DNA of 45,592 nucleotides from Syntrophosphaera sp035450685 (GCA_035450685.1 DAOTNF010000020.1:1-45592), one strand, 5' to 3'; counted from the first letter of the stretch, positions 8,257-16,266 are shown. Notes: generated by a model not told the origin, from the letters alone. Program-made: numbers and translations.

Positions 8257-9525
8257 TCAAATCCAGGTGATGTTGTTGTGACGGCGTTTGGGGTTGGTGT
8301 GGCGGGGCAGGAAGGAACCGGACGCCGCGGCGGTCTTGCCCTTGCTGTGGGCCAGCTTCCCTTTCAGGTAGATCTGGGTGAAGCTGCCTGTAAGTTCGTG
8401 CTGGCTTCCATCCGGCGCGGTGAAGTGGGTCACCTTGTCCGGATCGTAGATCACGAAGTCCGCGTCCGAACCTGCCTCCAGGCAACCCTTGACGGGATAG
8501 AGGCCCAGACGCTTGGCAGCGTTCTCGGAGGTCATTTTGATCACGGTTGCGAGGGGCACACGCCGCTTTTTCCAGAGCTCGGACAACACCCAAAGATACG
8601 AATAAGGCAGCAGCTTTTCACTGGTGCCGAGAAAAGCCTGGGGGGTGCCTTCGGGAACTTTCTCGCCCTGGATATTGTTGCCCAGCATGTAGATTTTATT
8701 GGTGCGCAGCAGGGTAAAAAGCTGGGACTCGGGATCATCGAGATCGATCTGCTGTCCCAGGTCGATGCCGCAGAAAAACTTCATCAGGTCGGCAATGCAG
8801 AGGGCAAAGGAGATGTCCGAACGCTTGGAGATGCTGCCGATAAACTCGATGGTGGCAAAGGAAGAGATGCGGGGTATGTGGATCGGGTTTTCCTGCATCC
8901 GGCGCAGGACCTTCTTGATCGCGTCACTCTGGGAAAGGAAGGAGTATTCCCGGGCGTTTTCATAGTCATAGCCTTGAAACGCGAAGCCGGTGTCGCTCAC
9001 ATAGATATCAACGAAAATATCCATGATCTCGGTGAAGCTGAGGCTGGGAATCTCGGGATTGGGAGAGGGCGTCATGAGCGCGATACCCGCCGCGCCATGG
9101 TTCCAGAGCTCCTGAGCCGCCTCGGCGTGATAGGGGTAATCCGCCATGTCGATATTGCCCCAGAGAGCCATATCGACAAAGGAGTGTTCGTCTATGATGC
9201 GGCCCAGCTTACGCATGTCCGACACAGAGAATATGGGCTGGGGATTGAAATAGCTCAGCTCCGCGCAGGTTGTCCAGCCGCCGGTGAGCGCCGCGCGGGT
9301 GACCCTGCTGATGCTTTTGGCGGGATCCCCCTGCCCCAGGATATGGGTGTGGGCATCGACCGCTCCGGGCAAGAGAATCTTGCCCTGCAGATCTATCACT
9401 TCAGGTGTCTCCTCGCAAGGAATCTCGTCCGCGGAGATCTTGACTATCTTCTCTTCAAAAAGTACATTCACCCTCTTTAACGCGGTGGATGTGGTGGGCA
9501 GCATGGCATTGACGAACAGCTTCAT
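8257..9525 (-). CDS. dihydroorotase/dihydropyrimidinase-like amidohydrolase, possibly inactive
   Basis: 422-residue protein with the cyclic amidohydrolase fold. It has an N-terminal beta-sandwich strand, the metal motif DAHTH near residues 55-59, and the C-terminal GSDADFVIYDP strand common to the family. The start at 9525 (MKLFVNAML) has a GGGGAGA ribosome-binding site; an in-frame extension to 9618 has no such signal. The carboxylated Lys, the His in the VHAEN-like position, the second His before the ISS segment and the catalytic Asp of the TDHAP-like motif all appear replaced (GAAGIAL, FQGYDYEN, IPRISS, LGNNIQG). It may have a different activity or act as a pseudoenzyme. It is first in the tldE-tldD operon after the small ORF. 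This reading rests on motif comparison by eye. Confidence 0.8.
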   Translation of the reverse strand: MKLFVNAMLPTTSTALKRVNVLFEEKIVKISADEIPCEETPEVIDLQGKILLPGAVDAHTHILGQGDPAKSISRVTRAALTGGWTTCAELSYFNPQPIFSVSDMRKLGRIIDEHSFVDMALWGNIDMADYPYHAEAAQELWNHGAAGIALMTPSPNPEIPSLSFTEIMDIFVDIYVSDTGFAFQGYDYENAREYSFLSQSDAIKKVLRRMQENPIHIPRISSFATIEFIGSISKRSDISFALCIADLMKFFCGIDLGQQIDLDDPESQLFTLLRTNKIYMLGNNIQGEKVPEGTPQAFLGTSEKLLPYSYLWVLSELWKKRRVPLATVIKMTSENAAKRLGLYPVKGCLEAGSDADFVIYDPDKVTHFTAPDGSQHELTGSFTQIYLKGKLAHSKGKTAAASGSFLPRHTNPKRRHNNITWI

Positions 9526-9656
9526 TGTGACTCTCCCCCCGCAATATCCTCCCCGAGGGGAACGGCTTGCGCTGGACTGTGTATTGACGTGGATTGGTTC
9601 CAATCGCTGGTTGCGCAAATGTTGATCGCATAGCCCAGGATTTTGGTGTCTATCAT
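9522..9656 (-). CDS. small 44-residue ORF coupled to the amidohydrolase gene
   Basis: An ATG at 9656 is preceded by AAGGAAG at proper spacing. The frame stays open for 44 codons and ends in a TGA that overlaps the ATG of the amidohydrolase (ATGA). The product starts MIDTKILGYAINICATSDW and is neutral and not membrane-like. It lies in the 5' transcript between the predicted promoter (9775-9803) and the amidohydrolase. It may be a real small protein or a leader ORF that couples translation. No family is recognised. Confidence 0.45.
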   Translation of the reverse strand: MIDTKILGYAINICATSDWNQSTSIHSPAQAVPLGEDIAGGESQ

Positions 9657-9675
9657 TTCACTTCCTTATGCTCTG

Positions 9676-9689
9676 AGCCAGGCCTGGCT
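9676..9689. promoter_or_regulatory. perfect 14-base palindrome in the operon leader
   Basis: AGCCAGGCCTGGCT is a perfect palindrome about 20 bases upstream of the small-ORF start and downstream of the predicted promoter. It could be a protein-binding operator or a short hairpin in the mRNA leader. No second copy is seen. Confidence 0.3.
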
Positions 9690-9774
9690 TACATAACGCC
9701 TTGGGACTTAACAGGATTGGCAAGTCCCTGACCGACCTTTAGCTCTTTGAATCAGTTTTCCACAAACTGCTGGC

Positions 9775-9803
9775 ATTATTTTACAAAGCTCAAAATCTGT
9801 CAA
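9775..9803 (-). promoter_or_regulatory. promoter of the amidohydrolase-tldE-tldD operon
   Basis: On the minus strand: TTGACA, a 17-base spacer, then AATAAT, one mismatch from the TATAAT consensus. This is the best sigma-70-like promoter in the window. Transcription would start near 9768, leaving a leader of about 110 bases before the small ORF. Confidence 0.6.
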
Positions 9804-9856
9804 GCTTTTGCTTGCAACCCAAGGCGAATACCCTTCCCAAAGCCGGTAGGATGCCC

Positions 9857-9895
9857 AAAAAAACAACAGGGAAGGTCCCGGGGGACCTTCCCTGT
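9857..9895 (-). terminator. intrinsic terminator of the minus-strand secreted-protein gene
   Basis: A perfect 14-bp stem (ACAGGGAAGGTCCC with its complement, loop GG, 9866-9895) is followed on the minus strand by TG-TTG and a run of seven T (9857-9863). It lies 21 bases after the stop of the 118-residue secreted protein. Confidence 0.9.
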
Positions 9896-9916
9896 AAAAA
9901 GCGGATAAAGATTCGT

Positions 9917-10273
9917 TTATTTAAGTATCAGTGTCTTCTTGGTGGAGGTGTAGCGACCCTCATAGCATACAGTAACAGAATATTTTCCCTTGGGCGCGAT
10001 GCTGCCATCGTCACACACGCGATTCCAGGTGAACTGCAGCAGTTCCATGGACTGTCCGCTGTAAAGCGTCTTTACAACATCGCCAGCATGGTTTTGGATC
10101 GTGACCACAGTTGGCACTATCTGGGAAAAGGTAACAGAGATATGGCAAAATTTATCCATCGGATTGGGATAGATGGTGATATCTCCCACAACCTTATTCA
10201 TAAACGCGCTCAAGCTCACTGCCAGCAGTAGCATCAGGGCACTCAGCCATATTACGGTCACTGCTCTTTTCAT
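9917..10273 (-). CDS. small secreted protein consisting of a sorting-domain/FlgD-like Ig domain
   Basis: 118 residues: a signal peptide (about residues 1-23), then almost directly a domain that looks like the C-terminal sorting/FlgD-type Ig domain of larger exported proteins. Visible landmarks are IYPNPMDK near residue 34, an NHAGDVVKTL strand, then GKYSVTV and a final KKTLILK. There is no passenger domain. It is preceded by AGGAGAG and lies 44 bases after the ROK kinase gene, so it may share that transcript. It may be a secreted adaptor or a degenerate remnant. Confidence 0.7.
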   Translation of the reverse strand: MKRAVTVIWLSALMLLLAVSLSAFMNKVVGDITIYPNPMDKFCHISVTFSQIVPTVVTIQNHAGDVVKTLYSGQSMELLQFTWNRVCDDGSIAPKGKYSVTVCYEGRYTSTKKTLILK

Positions 10274-10317
10274 TTTAGACTCTCCTGTCTTATAGTTGCC
10301 ATAATATAAAGCACGTT

Positions 10318-11250
10318 TTATTCCGATTCCGTTTTTATCATCTGCCCGGCCAGAATCATCGCTCCCAATACTCCCGCCTTGTTGCCTTCTTTGGCACGCT
10401 CCACCCGCACTTGGGCTGAGTTCAGCTCCGGCAGAAATTCCCTGATCCTGCGCCGCAGATCGGCAATGTCGTAGAGCCCGGCATCCATCAAACCACCCCC
10501 AAAGACCACAAGATCGGGATCAAGGGTGACAATTAAGTTGGCAACGCTGAGCGAGAGATGTTCCTCTCCTTCCCGGATCAGGCGCTCAAGCCGCGGATCG
10601 GCATGCCTGTTCCGCAGTATCGCTGGCAAGTCCAGCCCATCCTCCAGCCCGGCCTCGCTCACTATCCTGCGTTTGATACCTTCCAGGGACGCATAGGCTT
10701 CCACGCAGCCACGCCTCCCACAGTTGCAGGGAAGGCCCTGATATACAGCCGTGACGTGCCCCAGTTCCATGGCATAGCCATGCGCCCCGTGGTAAACTTC
10801 GCCTCCTTGCACGTATCCGCAGCCGATCCCGCTGCCGACCGTGATCCCCAGAACCCTTCCCTGGGGGCAACTGAGCGTGGCTTCAGCCAGGCACATCAGA
10901 TTGGCGTCGTTATCCCAGGCAACGGGCAAGTTCAATTCTGGAGGGAGTATTGCGGATGGCGGGAGGTTGACCCAGAATTTGAGATTGGGATTCACTCCCA
11001 CGATCAGGCCGCTGCGAGAATCAATGGTTCCGCAGGTGCCAATGCCTATAGCCCGGATGGCGGAAAGCCCCACCTGGCTGTCAACGATGGAGAGGATTTG
11101 GCTGCAAGCATCTTGCATGCAGGACAGGGATTTGTGCTGAAGTTCAACCTTGTCGAAATACTGTAAACTTTTTGGACAGCACCCATATCCGAACTTGATG
11201 CTTGACCCTCCGATATCCAAGCCGAGAAGATATTTATCTTGTCTATTCAT
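10318..11250 (-). CDS. ROK-family sugar kinase (glucokinase-like)
   Basis: 310-residue ROK protein. The N-terminal phosphate-binding motif is LGLDIGGSSIKFG, the catalytic Asp lies in WDNDANL, and the zinc-binding signature is CNCGRRGC near residues 174-181, preceded by ELGHVT. These proteins phosphorylate glucose, N-acetylmannosamine or related sugars with ATP; the substrate is undecided. The ATG at 11250 gives the canonical N-terminus, but no Shine-Dalgarno is visible and only 10 bases separate it from the CCA end of tRNA-His. Its mRNA is thus probably released by tRNA processing. Confidence 0.9.
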   Translation of the reverse strand: MNRQDKYLLGLDIGGSSIKFGYGCCPKSLQYFDKVELQHKSLSCMQDACSQILSIVDSQVGLSAIRAIGIGTCGTIDSRSGLIVGVNPNLKFWVNLPPSAILPPELNLPVAWDNDANLMCLAEATLSCPQGRVLGITVGSGIGCGYVQGGEVYHGAHGYAMELGHVTAVYQGLPCNCGRRGCVEAYASLEGIKRRIVSEAGLEDGLDLPAILRNRHADPRLERLIREGEEHLSLSVANLIVTLDPDLVVFGGGLMDAGLYDIADLRRRIREFLPELNSAQVRVERAKEGNKAGVLGAMILAGQMIKTESE

Positions 11251-11260
11251 AGTGGAAGTG

Positions 11261-11336
11261 TGGGGTGGGTGATGGGAGTCGAACCCACAACGCCCGGAAC
11301 CACAATCCGGTGCTCTGCCATTGAACTACACCCACC
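11261..11336 (-). tRNA. tRNA-His (GTG)
   Basis: A full cloverleaf with anticodon GTG, an extra 5' G (G-1) opposite C73, as required for histidyl-tRNA, and an encoded CCA end. It is the last tRNA of a four-tRNA minus-strand cluster, directly before the ROK kinase gene. Confidence 0.95.
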
Positions 11337-11371
11337 ACAGACCAGAAAATTTATGGCACACGATACAACGC

Positions 11372-11448
11372 TGGCACGCCAGAAGGGATTCGAACCCCTG
11401 ACCCGCAGCTTAGAAGGCTGCTGCTCTATCCTACTGAGCTACTGGCGC
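11372..11448 (-). tRNA. tRNA-Arg (TCT)
   Basis: 77-base cloverleaf with anticodon TCT, discriminator G73, a G-T pair at the acceptor end and an encoded CCA. It reads AGA/AGG arginine codons. Confidence 0.94.
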
Positions 11449-11460
11449 CTGTGTGAAATC

Positions 11461-11537
11461 TGGTAGCGGCGCAGGGATTTGAACCCCGGACCTGCGGATT
11501 ATGATTCCGACGCTCTAACCAACTGAGCTACACCGCC
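11461..11537 (-). tRNA. tRNA-Met (CAT), elongator type
   Basis: 77-base cloverleaf with anticodon CAT and a fully paired GGCGGTG acceptor stem, unlike an initiator. The arms resemble elongator tRNA-Met. A lysidine-modified tRNA-Ile2 is the alternative for a CAT anticodon and cannot be fully excluded by eye. CCA is encoded. Confidence 0.88.
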
Positions 11538-11582
11538 ACGCTATTCACATGGAAAAAATCGGTAACAAGTACCGATAAAAAA

Positions 11583-11658
<76 letters not shown>

Positions 11659-11670
11659 TCAGGTTCTACC

Positions 11671-11698
11671 ATGATTTGGGAAGCCCGTTTTCTGTCAA
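11671..11698 (-). promoter_or_regulatory. promoter of the tRNA cluster
   Basis: On the minus strand: TTGACA, a 16-base spacer, then AATCAT (4 of 6 to TATAAT). The predicted start near 11664 would leave a leader of about six bases before tRNA-fMet. Confidence 0.5.
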
Positions 11699-11950
11699 GC
11701 TGTTTTTGGATTGCCCATGAATTGGAACCGCTTTCCCCGCTTCCGGCGCTTTCCTTTATCAGGATTAGGGTGCTCTATATCCGGCAGGTGTGAATGCAAA
11801 ACGACTTTCAACTTGACAAAATTATCCCAGACAAGAGGAGGTTTAGATTCAATTCCGACACAAGATCAGAGAATACTTACAACCATGGAGATAGTGATTC
11901 CCGGATCGAACTCCGCGGCAGGAAGCCACGGCGGATCATAAGGAGCAATA

Positions 11951-12991
11951 ATGACAGCGATTGCAGACAAACTACAAAAGACACTGGACAAGGCAGTTGA
12001 CGGAAGAAAGGTCTTCGGGACTACTTTCCGGTTGAAATACAAAGACTTTGAATGGAGCGGCGCCAGCGGCAACCTGGCGGTTGACAGCCCCTATTTCACA
12101 GCCAGCACCACCAAACTGTTCACCACCGCGCTCATCATGCGCCTCAGACAGCAAAAAAAGCTGGACCTGGACGATAAACTGACGCGGTATTTCAGCCCCG
12201 CCATCCTGAACGGGCTTCATGTTTACAAGGGCAGGGACTATTCAGGGGAAATCTCCATCCGCAATCTGCTGGCCCACACCTCCGGCATTCCTGATTACTT
12301 CCAGGGCAGGGACGATAAGGGTGGCAGCCTGGAGAAGGAACTGTTTCAGGGCAGAGACAGGCATTGGACCTTTGAGCAGGCCATTGAACTGAGCAAGGGG
12401 ATACATCCCCGCTTTGCGCCCAACACAAAGGGCAAAGCGCTCTATTCCGACACCAACTTCCAGCTTCTGGGCAAGATCGTCGAGCAACTCAACGGCAAGT
12501 CTTTTGCTGCCTGTATCGATGAGCAGATCACCGGGCCGCTTGGCATGACCGGCACCTATCTGTATCTCGATGCGGCAGATACCAGACCGCATAACATGTA
12601 TTACAAGGACAGGGAAGTCCACATTCCCCTGGCGATGACGTCTTTCGGCGCTGATGGCGGCATCGTGACCACTACTTCCGATATGCTGAAATTCATCGAG
12701 GCTTTCTTCGCGGGAGCTCTTTTCCCATCTGAATACCTGCCGGAGATGAAGGTCACAAATCCGATCTTCTTACCCTTACGTGCCGGAGTGGGGATACACC
12801 TTTATAAACTGCCCGGGATATTCAATTATATTATTCCCCTGCCCGAATTGTATGGCCATTCCGGGCTTTCCGGCGCCCTGGCCTACTGCAACCCGGAAAA
12901 AGGGTTTTATATTGCCGGCACGGTCAACCAGACAGCATACCCTTCCACGTCATTCCAACTGGCGACCAGGCTTTACGGGAATCTGCTATAA
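11951..12991 (+). CDS. serine hydrolase, beta-lactamase class C / PBP4*-like family
   Basis: 346-residue member of the penicillin-binding-protein-like serine hydrolases (PF00144). The nucleophile motif is STTK at residues 52-55, the second motif reads YSD at 165-167 (YxN in most relatives), and the third is HSG at 303-305. The segment LLAHTSGIPDY near 106-116 is also typical. No signal peptide is visible, so it is probably cytoplasmic and more likely an esterase or D-aminopeptidase-type enzyme than an antibiotic beta-lactamase. The start has AAGGAG eight bases upstream. A TTGACA lies at 11813-11818. Confidence 0.85.
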   Translation: MTAIADKLQKTLDKAVDGRKVFGTTFRLKYKDFEWSGASGNLAVDSPYFTASTTKLFTTALIMRLRQQKKLDLDDKLTRYFSPAILNGLHVYKGRDYSGEISIRNLLAHTSGIPDYFQGRDDKGGSLEKELFQGRDRHWTFEQAIELSKGIHPRFAPNTKGKALYSDTNFQLLGKIVEQLNGKSFAACIDEQITGPLGMTGTYLYLDAADTRPHNMYYKDREVHIPLAMTSFGADGGIVTTTSDMLKFIEAFFAGALFPSEYLPEMKVTNPIFLPLRAGVGIHLYKLPGIFNYIIPLPELYGHSGLSGALAYCNPEKGFYIAGTVNQTAYPSTSFQLATRLYGNLL

Positions 12992-13108
12992 AGGACAGTT
13001 TTCCGCAACATAACGGTCAAAATGGGCTGATCAAGCCCGATATTGCTTGACAAATTCCTGCCGTGGCAGATCAAGATGTGAGATACTTTTTCAGATAAGG
13101 AGACTCAG

Positions 13109-14059
13109 ATGAGATACATCGCGATACCAACGCTGCTGCTGGCCATCCTGCTCACGGCCTGCGCGGGATTCAGGCCAGAAAAGGAAGCCACGGTGCTTGC
13201 CATTTCGCCTGAGAACGCCCAGCCCAAACAAGAGGAAACCTATACCCTTAAAAGAAAGGTGGCCATCGGCAGATTCACCAACGACTCACGCCTGGCAACC
13301 AGTTTCCTGAACGAAGGCAGCGACACTGCCGAACGTCTCTCCCGCGCCGCCAACGACATCCTTTCCGCCAAACTGGCCTCCACCAACCGCTTTCTGCTGA
13401 TCGAAAGGGCTGACCTGCAGGCTCTGGAAAACGAACAGGACTATGCCGGGATCACAAGCCACAAGATTCCCGCCGATTACCTGATCCTGGGCTCAATTTC
13501 CGAATTTGGCCGCAACACCACCGGAAACGTGGGCCTGGTGGATCGCAGCAAAAAGCAAACCGCCCACGCCAAAGTCACCCTGCGCATCGTGGACACCCGC
13601 ACCGGACAGGTCATTTTCGGCGAGGAAGGCCGGGGCGAAGCCTATAGCGAAACAGCCTCCGTGTTGGGCATGGGCTCCACCGCCAGTTATGACGACACCC
13701 TGCCCGACAAAGCGATCGACGCCGCCATCAGCGCCGTGATCCAAAACCTGATCAACAAGCTCAGCAACGATCCCTGGAAATCCTATGTGCTGAACGTGGA
13801 ACAGGACAAGGTCTTCATCTCAGGCGGAGCTTTGCAGGGGATCAAGCCCGGCGATGTGTTCAACGTTTACAAACGCGGCAAGACCGTGGTCAACCCCCAA
13901 AGCTCACTGCCCATCGAACTGCCCGGCGAGAAGATCGCTCAAATCAGCGTGGTGCAAATGATACAGGGCACCGAACTGACCGAACTCTCCATCGCCAAAA
14001 TCATCGAAGGCAGCCTGGACGGGGTGGATAGCAAAGAACTCTATGTAAGCGATAAATGA
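13109..14059 (+). CDS. CsgG/HfaB-family outer-membrane lipoprotein
   Basis: 316-residue lipoprotein with signal peptide and lipobox LTAC (Cys near residue 18). The CsgG-like core covers about residues 50-220: AIGRFTND, then LLIERADLQALENEQ and a DYLILGSISEF strand. CsgG-family proteins form outer-membrane secretion pores or periplasmic lipoprotein assemblies. The C-terminal third (about 220-316) is extra to the core and has an SH3-like KPGDVFNVYKRG turn. It is the first gene of a tight operon of four lipoproteins. A TTGACA hexamer lies at 13047-13052, and an AAGGAGACTCAG ribosome-binding site precedes the start. Confidence 0.85.
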   Translation: MRYIAIPTLLLAILLTACAGFRPEKEATVLAISPENAQPKQEETYTLKRKVAIGRFTNDSRLATSFLNEGSDTAERLSRAANDILSAKLASTNRFLLIERADLQALENEQDYAGITSHKIPADYLILGSISEFGRNTTGNVGLVDRSKKQTAHAKVTLRIVDTRTGQVIFGEEGRGEAYSETASVLGMGSTASYDDTLPDKAIDAAISAVIQNLINKLSNDPWKSYVLNVEQDKVFISGGALQGIKPGDVFNVYKRGKTVVNPQSSLPIELPGEKIAQISVVQMIQGTELTELSIAKIIEGSLDGVDSKELYVSDK

Positions 14060-14067
14060 GGAAAGAC

Positions 14068-14373
14068 ATGAAAACATCCATCATCATTCTTTTGACGGCC
14101 TTGCTGCTCCTGGCGGCCTGCAGCGTCCAAAAAATCAATCAGGGCGCCAATGTGAAGGAAGATATTGGCTATCTGCGCCTGAACGGGATCATCCGCAACC
14201 GCCAGGTTTACATCAATGGCAACAGCGTAGGCGTGGATCCGGAAGACGACGTCCAGCGTTATGCACTCAAAGCCGGGCTCTACAAGCTGGAAATCCGCTC
14301 CTCAAACAGGATTCTGCTGGCTCAGGACGTGTTGATCAGTGGCGGACAGACTGTAGATATCTCCGTGCCATGA
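14068..14373 (+). CDS. small PEGA-like lipoprotein
   Basis: 101-residue lipoprotein (lipobox LAAC) with a short beta-rich domain, LRLNGIIRNRQVYINGNSVG, typical of PEGA-like surface domains that contact peptidoglycan or surface polymers. The ATG at 14068 has GAGGA at proper spacing; an ATG at 14056 overlapping the previous stop would add four non-signal residues and is less likely. The stop overlaps the next start (ATGA). It sits inside an otherwise standard CsgG-DUF4810-DUF799 gene set. Confidence 0.75.
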   Translation: MKTSIIILLTALLLLAACSVQKINQGANVKEDIGYLRLNGIIRNRQVYINGNSVGVDPEDDVQRYALKAGLYKLEIRSSNRILLAQDVLISGGQTVDISVP

Positions 14374-14714
14374 AAGCCCGCGCGGCCCTGCTGCTCTGCC
14401 TGCTGTTGAGCGCCTGCGCCCAGACCTCCTACCTCTATTACGGGGATAGCTCCCATGCCTACTACAAGGCTGTGAAGCACGCCACCGCGCAGTCCGTGGC
14501 GGATTACAAGGCGAGCCTGGAAAGGGTGTTCGACCATTCCGCCTATATTAAGCAGCCTGTCCCTCCCGGCCTCTACTGCGATTACGCCATGCTCTTGATA
14601 GCGGAAAAGGACTATGCCGCCGCCCGGGAATATCTGCTCAGGGAAAAAAGCTGCTGGCCGGAGTCCGCCCTGCTGGTGGATTACCTGCTCCAACGCTACG
14701 GACTGGAGCCATAG
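14370..14714 (+). CDS. DUF4810-family lipoprotein
   Basis: 114-residue lipoprotein with lipobox LSAC. The body is alpha-helical and matches the DUF4810 pattern: SYLYYGDSSHAYYKA at the start, VPPGLYCDYAMLLI in the middle and an EYLLREKSCWPES segment at the end. DUF4810 proteins are regularly encoded between a CsgG-like protein and a DUF799 (GNA1162) lipoprotein, as here. They are thought to form one envelope assembly of unknown role. Confidence 0.82.
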   Translation: MKARAALLLCLLLSACAQTSYLYYGDSSHAYYKAVKHATAQSVADYKASLERVFDHSAYIKQPVPPGLYCDYAMLLIAEKDYAAAREYLLREKSCWPESALLVDYLLQRYGLEP

Positions 14715-14723
14715 GAAGTTCAG

Positions 14724-15416
14724 ATGATGCGCAAACCCTTCCCTTCCTTGCTGCTCCTTCCGGTTCTCCTGCTGTTGGGAGCCTGCTCCGGAATCTTCAA
14801 CCACACCCTGGGCAGCGTCTATCCCGACATGTATGCGAACCAGCCCGCCTCGATACTGGTTCTGCCCCCTGTCAACAACACTACCGCCGCGGATGCCAGG
14901 GAGTATTTTTCCTGCTCGCTGGCCGAAGCCCTGGGACTGCGCGGCTACTATATCCTGCCTGTGGAAACCATGTTCAACATCCTGCGGGATGAGGGCCTTT
15001 ACAACGAACGCAACAACGATCCTGCTGTGCTGGCGAATTTCAGGAAGTATTTCGGAGCGGATGCCGTGCTTTACACTGTGATCGAAAAGTGGGATAAAAG
15101 CTGGTTTCTGGATTCAGGCAGCCTCACCATCCAGGCCAGGTTCGCCCTCATCAGCACCTCCAGCTTCGAGACCATCTGGGATTACAGAACCACCATCCGT
15201 GTCAACCTGGGCTCGGACAGCAAAAAGTTTTTGGTGAAGCTCATCGAATCTGCGGTCAAGACGGCGATGGAAGACTATTTTCCCAATGCCCGCGAAGCCA
15301 ATATCCTCACCTTCGAAAAAGCCCTTCCCTATGGCAAATACCATCCGCTGCACGGCAGTGACGCGGAGAAATGGGTCAACTGGAACAAGACGGGTTCCTA
15401 CGAGATTGACAAGTGA
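14724..15416 (+). CDS. DUF799 (GNA1162-like) lipoprotein
   Basis: 230-residue lipoprotein with lipobox LGAC. The body matches the DUF799 family, with ASILVLPPVNNTTAA near residue 40 and repeated alpha/beta segments, and resembles the Neisseria lipoprotein GNA1162 and the N-terminal domain of TolB-like proteins. It closes the four-gene lipoprotein operon. Two adjacent ATGs (14724 and 14727) are both served by AGGAAG. No intrinsic terminator follows; the next interval is a repeat cluster. Confidence 0.85.
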   Translation: MMRKPFPSLLLLPVLLLLGACSGIFNHTLGSVYPDMYANQPASILVLPPVNNTTAADAREYFSCSLAEALGLRGYYILPVETMFNILRDEGLYNERNNDPAVLANFRKYFGADAVLYTVIEKWDKSWFLDSGSLTIQARFALISTSSFETIWDYRTTIRVNLGSDSKKFLVKLIESAVKTAMEDYFPNAREANILTFEKALPYGKYHPLHGSDAEKWVNWNKTGSYEIDK

Positions 15417-15656
15417 GGGGACGGGCTATTCTGGGATTGTTGCACTTGCGTTTATAAAGCTGGCCTGGTTTGGAGTTCGGGGCGGCAATATGGGTTTCAT
15501 GCTTTTGCCAGTCCTGAAGCCGGCCCGGACTTCAAACATCTGTATCAAAGACCGGATCCCGGGTTCCACGGTTCACGCAGATTTGCGCATAAAAATACGC
15601 AGATTGCCGCGGATTGATATAATGGGATTGTTTCGTGGTCGGGTGGTTATCCCAAA

Positions 15657-15681
15657 ACGGCGCTATGGCAAACGCCGCTAC
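15657..15681 (+). repeat. 25-bp GC-rich hairpin motif, copy 2
   Basis: Reverse complement of 4563-4587 with a single G/A difference in one arm. It is flanked by unrelated sequence in the two places, so it appears to be an independent mobile or dispersed unit. Confidence 0.75.
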
Positions 15682-15789
15682 TTAGTACTGGCGGTCGCTG
15701 AACCGCCTTGTTTCACCATTTCACCTTTCATAAATCCTGCTGATCCTGTCGATCCTGTTATCCGCGTTCTATTTCCTTTCCATATATCG

Positions 15790-16110
15790 TAGCACCTATA
15801 TATATAGAGGGTGGCCCTCATTTGCATCACCCTCTCCGGGGTGGGTCTTCCTGGGGTCAACCTTATAATTTATAAGGATGACCTAAGGATGATTAGCTAA
15901 GCTGTTGATGGTGCGAATGATAGCAACACGGAAGACGGGGAGGTGTATCCTGGAATTTGCCCGTTCATTTCCGGGCTGGCTGCTTGTTTCTAAAAGACTG
16001 GATCACGGCTCAAACCACCCCATCAAACCGCTGTGCGCTTCGGCGGGGACCCCGACAGGCCGTGATGACATGGCTTTATGGCTTAGGGTGGTTTGTTTCG
16101 GGGCTTGCCA
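15790..16110 (+). repeat. composite element about 310 bp, copy B
   Basis: Has the same order of parts as copy A: TAGCACCTATATATATAG start, AGAGGGTG/CACCCTCT hairpin, AT-rich palindrome, linker, and a minus-oriented RU unit. It lies in the same orientation as copy A, about 10.8 kb away. The 48-base exact core is at 15846-15893. Confidence 0.85.
15986..16071 (-). repeat. RU hairpin repeat unit, long form, minus orientation, compensated arms
   Basis: Inside copy B. The stem reads ATCACGG on one side and CCGTGAT on the other, a paired C-to-A and G-to-T change relative to the standard ATCCCGG/CCGGGAT. Base pairing is therefore kept. Confidence 0.82.
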
Positions 16111-16170
16111 GTGATGACACGGTATGTAGTTCAGTTAGCGTTGTTTCAGTGCTGTGTGCTGTGGTGTGGC

Positions 16171-16266
16171 GTCAAAAGACTGGATCCCGGGTCAAGCTTT
16201 CCCACCCCACCGGATCGTTGCCGATCCGTCGAGGACCCCGGCTTGTCCGGGATGACACAGTATATA
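16171..16266 (-). repeat. RU hairpin repeat unit, long form with a different inner insert
   Basis: The outer arms ATCCCGG/CCGGGAT are conserved, but the inner part differs from the other long units and contains its own GGATCG/CGATCC-type hairpin. It is the unit closest to the 3' end of the minus-strand propeller gene and in terminator orientation for it. Confidence 0.78.

Noticed and set aside
11711..11941. Short open frames before the serine hydrolase
   Set aside because: No ribosome-binding site and codon use unlike neighbours; the interval holds a candidate promoter instead.
11951..12991. Antibiotic-resistance beta-lactamase
   Set aside because: No signal peptide, and YSD instead of YxN; fits better as a general serine hydrolase.
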